A stretch of 64,000 bases of DNA from Euborellia annulipes (Eukaryota; Arthropoda; Insecta; Dermaptera; Anisolabididae): contig JAKCPI010001794.1 of assembly GCA_023213315.1 (NCBI GenBank), positions 1 through 64,000 on the forward strand, in the 5' to 3' direction. The position numbers and the translations under genes are program-made. Positions 61,671 to 64,000 of this stretch are shown here, one piece after another. Numbering within the stretch: position 1 is the first letter of the stretch; each line of letters opens with the position of its first letter. The notes under the pieces were generated by a model. That model was not told where the DNA came from and made no database searches. It worked only from the letters and a program-made list of their open reading frames with translations.

Positions 61671-63120
61671 TATGGGGCATTCCACGCCAACTCGACCACT
61701 TTTGAACCCGACCATTTTTGATTTGGCTGAAACTTTGTCATCTTTTTGTACCCTATTGAAAACGTGTTTGAGAATTTTTTCAGATTTTACGACCCAGTCA
61801 AAAAAAAGTTATAGCATTTTCAAAAAACATCGATTTTTTTTTTAAATAACCGTAAAACTGTCAAAAATTAACTTATCGGGACGATTTTTTTTTTTGAAAT
61901 TTTTGTCTTTAAATGTACTTTTCAGAAAAAAATATGACAAAATTTTACAGATTCATCTTGAACGTTTTTTTTTGACATTTTCGGAAAAAAACAAAAATTT
62001 CGGGATGAATGACACTTTTTTTTTTAATTTTTTTTTTTTTATAAAAAACTTTGATTTTTTCTACAAATGCTCAGAAAATTTCAGAGTGGGATTATTTCGC
62101 GTTCTATTTTTTTTTATTTTTGAAAAAAAAATTTTTTTTTTCTTCGCTTATTTATCATGATGGTGCTCTTAAATTCTTCCAGGATTGACTGAGATTCTAG
62201 AAAATTGAAGAAAAATAAATAATAATAATAATAGTTAGGGGTGATGAAAATCGAGAAAATTCCATTTATCCTGAAAAAATTAGAAATTAGTTGTGTATTC
62301 AACTACTGAAGTATTTGAAGCGTCAAGTAAAAGCTTAGAAACATGGGCGTAACTAGGGGGGGGCCCCGCCCTGCCCCAGAAAAAAGGGGGGTCTGGGCGC
62401 CTTCGGTGGGCCTGGAAGCCCCTTTTTCTCTTTTTCTTGGGGCAAGGGCTGGGGCCCCCCCGCCCCCCTAGTTCCCCTGTTTCTAGCTTTCTTGCGCTTC
62501 AAATCTTCGTAGTTGAATACACACTATTTCTAATTTTTTCAGGATAAATGGTTTTCTCGTTTTCTCCCCCTAACTTTATTATTATTATTTTTCTTCAATT
62601 TTCTAGAATCTCGGCTCCTGGAAGAATTTAAGCCCATCATGATAAATAAGCGAAAAAATTTTTTTTCAAAAATAAAAAAAAATAGAACGCGAAATAATCC
62701 CACTCTGAAATTTTCTGAGCATTTGTAGAAAAAATCAAAGTTTTTTATAAAAAAAAAAAAAATTAAAAAAAAAAGTGTCATTCATCCCGAAATTTTTGTT
62801 TTTTTCCGAAAATGTCAAAAAAAACGTTCAAGATGAATCTGTAAAATTTTGTCATATTTTTTTCTGAAAAGTACATTTAAAGACAAAAATTTCAAAAAAA
62901 AAAATCGTCCCGATAAGTTAATTTTTGACAGTTTTACGGTTATTTAATAAAAAAAATCGATGTTTTTTGAAAATGCTATAACTTTTTTTTGACTGGGTCG
63001 TAAAATCTGAAAAAATTCTCAAACACGTTTTGAATAGGGTACAAAAAGATGACAAAGTTTCAGCCAAATCAAAAATGGTCGGGTTCAAAAGTGGTCGAGT
63101 TGGCGTGGAATGCCCCATAT
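61671..63120. repeat. Large foldback with about 650-bp, nearly identical arms
   Basis: The ends TATGGGGCATTCCACGCCAA and its complement are exact. The arms run to about 62358 and from about 62467 and agree almost base for base, differing mainly in T-run lengths. The spacer of about 110 bp has opposed G and C runs. There is no transposase frame; the phenylalanine-rich frames are from T runs. It lies in the sense-transcribed intron. Confidence 0.88.
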
Positions 63121-63472
63121 ATTATTGCAAGTCTTTCTAATTACTAAATTATTTTGTTCAGTGAAAATCGCCAAATTTTTCTTAGCTCTTTTAGAATTAA
63201 GGATAGATATCGTTTAGAAACTAAGATGCTCCCTTCAGCAAAATTTTGCTTTCTCCTCTCCAACAAAAATAGGTCTGTTAGTTTCGCTTCCCATTGCACT
63301 TTAATCTACTCATTTTGCCCTGCATTCTGTCCGTATCATTTTTTTTATAGCGTGAACTTTTTACCATGGCAAGTGAAACGAATAAACCTAATATAAGTTC
63401 GAATGGAAAAAGTTTTTAAATATTTATATAGGCCTATAGCTTAATATCACTAAAACTAATATCTAATGATCA

Positions 63473-63656
63473 GGAGCGTAACTAGACAATATGGCTGGGG
63501 GGGGGGGGGCATGGGACCAGCTATCCTCCGGGGGGGCTTGGAAAGCCCCATATTTTCTCAATTTTCTTGAGGCAGGGAGCTTTTGGGTGGGGGGGGGGGG
63601 GGCACGAGCCTTCTGGGGGAGCCGGGCCCCCTCAGCACCCCCCTAGTTACGCCCAT
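63473..63656. mobile_element. Small G-rich element ending CTAGTTACGCCCATG
   Basis: The ends GGAGCGTAACTAG and CTAGTTACGCCCATG are inverted, with long G runs inside. It resembles the spacer of the large foldback (CATGGGCGTAACTAGGGGG). It is non-coding. Confidence 0.55.
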
Positions 63657-63799
63657 GCTAATGATATTGAAAAAACTTTAGATGATTTGTTTAAAGTTTT
63701 TTTATTTTTGTTCCATATCTTTTTCTCTTCTGATTCTCACAGTCTTTTCAGCATCGGTTATAGGGAGTTTGAAATTGATAATTAATTTTATTTAAATTA

Positions 63800-64000
63800 T
63801 TATTATTTTTTTTTTAACACACACTTTTTTTCTCATTCACACTCACACACACACACACACCCCCCCCCCCCATATAAGACTTTATACGATAACCGTTATT
63901 AATTAATAATATACATATTGGGGGTCCAGGCATTTTTATTTAAGCCATTTGGTACCCAAATAAAATCATAGGACTGCCTGGGGTCCGAACCCGCGATTTT
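63800..64000 (-). mobile_element. SINE family A copy, cut by the window edge
   Basis: Poly-T, CACACACTTTTTTTCTCATTC, a (CA)n and C run, GATAACCGTTATTAATTAAT, and half of the hairpin. GTCCGAACCCGCGA then runs to the edge. The tRNA-like head continues outside. Confidence 0.75.

Larger units (their letters stand above)
59924..64000 (+). other. Intron after RPTP exon 14, open at the window end
   Basis: Holds two SINE A copies (61022-61266; 63800 to the edge), the 1.45-kb foldback (61671-63120) and a G-rich element (63473-63656). No exon starting with the serine-alanine-glycine P-loop sequence was found. Confidence 0.65.

Noticed and set aside
61894..62781. Phenylalanine/lysine-rich reading frames in the large foldback
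   Set aside because: They come from T and A runs in the inverted arms and mirror each other.

Overview
The window is AT-rich eukaryotic DNA with one recognisable protein-coding gene on the + strand, spread over large repeat-filled introns. The gene is a receptor-type protein tyrosine phosphatase of the insect Ptp10D/Ptp4E (PTPRB-like) class. This points to an arthropod, most likely an insect with a large genome. I cannot name the species from the sequence alone.

Layout. Positions 1-13452 hold no exon I can recognise: repeats, AT-rich DNA and two GC-richer blocks. Fourteen exons of the phosphatase follow (13453-59923). Ten encode extracellular fibronectin type III (FN3) repeats (13453-21538), one encodes the transmembrane segment and juxtamembrane region (40915-41083), and three encode the first part of the cytoplasmic phosphatase domain (52712-59923). 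Splice phases agree across all 14 exons and give about 855 codons once three single-base insertions in exon 12 are set aside. The gene is open at both ends: the signal peptide and N-terminal FN3 repeats are not seen, and the P-loop exon after the catalytic cysteine would lie beyond 64000.

The non-coding part is dominated by transposable-element remnants. These are a tRNA-derived SINE family with a built-in 15-bp hairpin (about 11 copies), a second possibly 5S-rRNA-derived SINE (3 copies), a repeat family capped by a hairpin at each end (about 17 pieces), hAT-like, TA-flanked and other MITEs, several long foldbacks, and a 12-unit tandem array. Nested insertions with target duplications can be read directly at 6750-7255 and 53762-54795.

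The most interesting signal is a set of short motifs in several unrelated foldbacks. They share a hammerhead-ribozyme-like core (CUGANGA ... GAAA) flanked by helices whose sequence differs between copies while pairing is largely kept. The best copy is on the minus strand at 37745-37792. No evidence of a wholly new gene system was found. A second candidate is a TATA-plus-initiator exon-like block at 30090-30281 in the 19.4-kb intron before the transmembrane exon.
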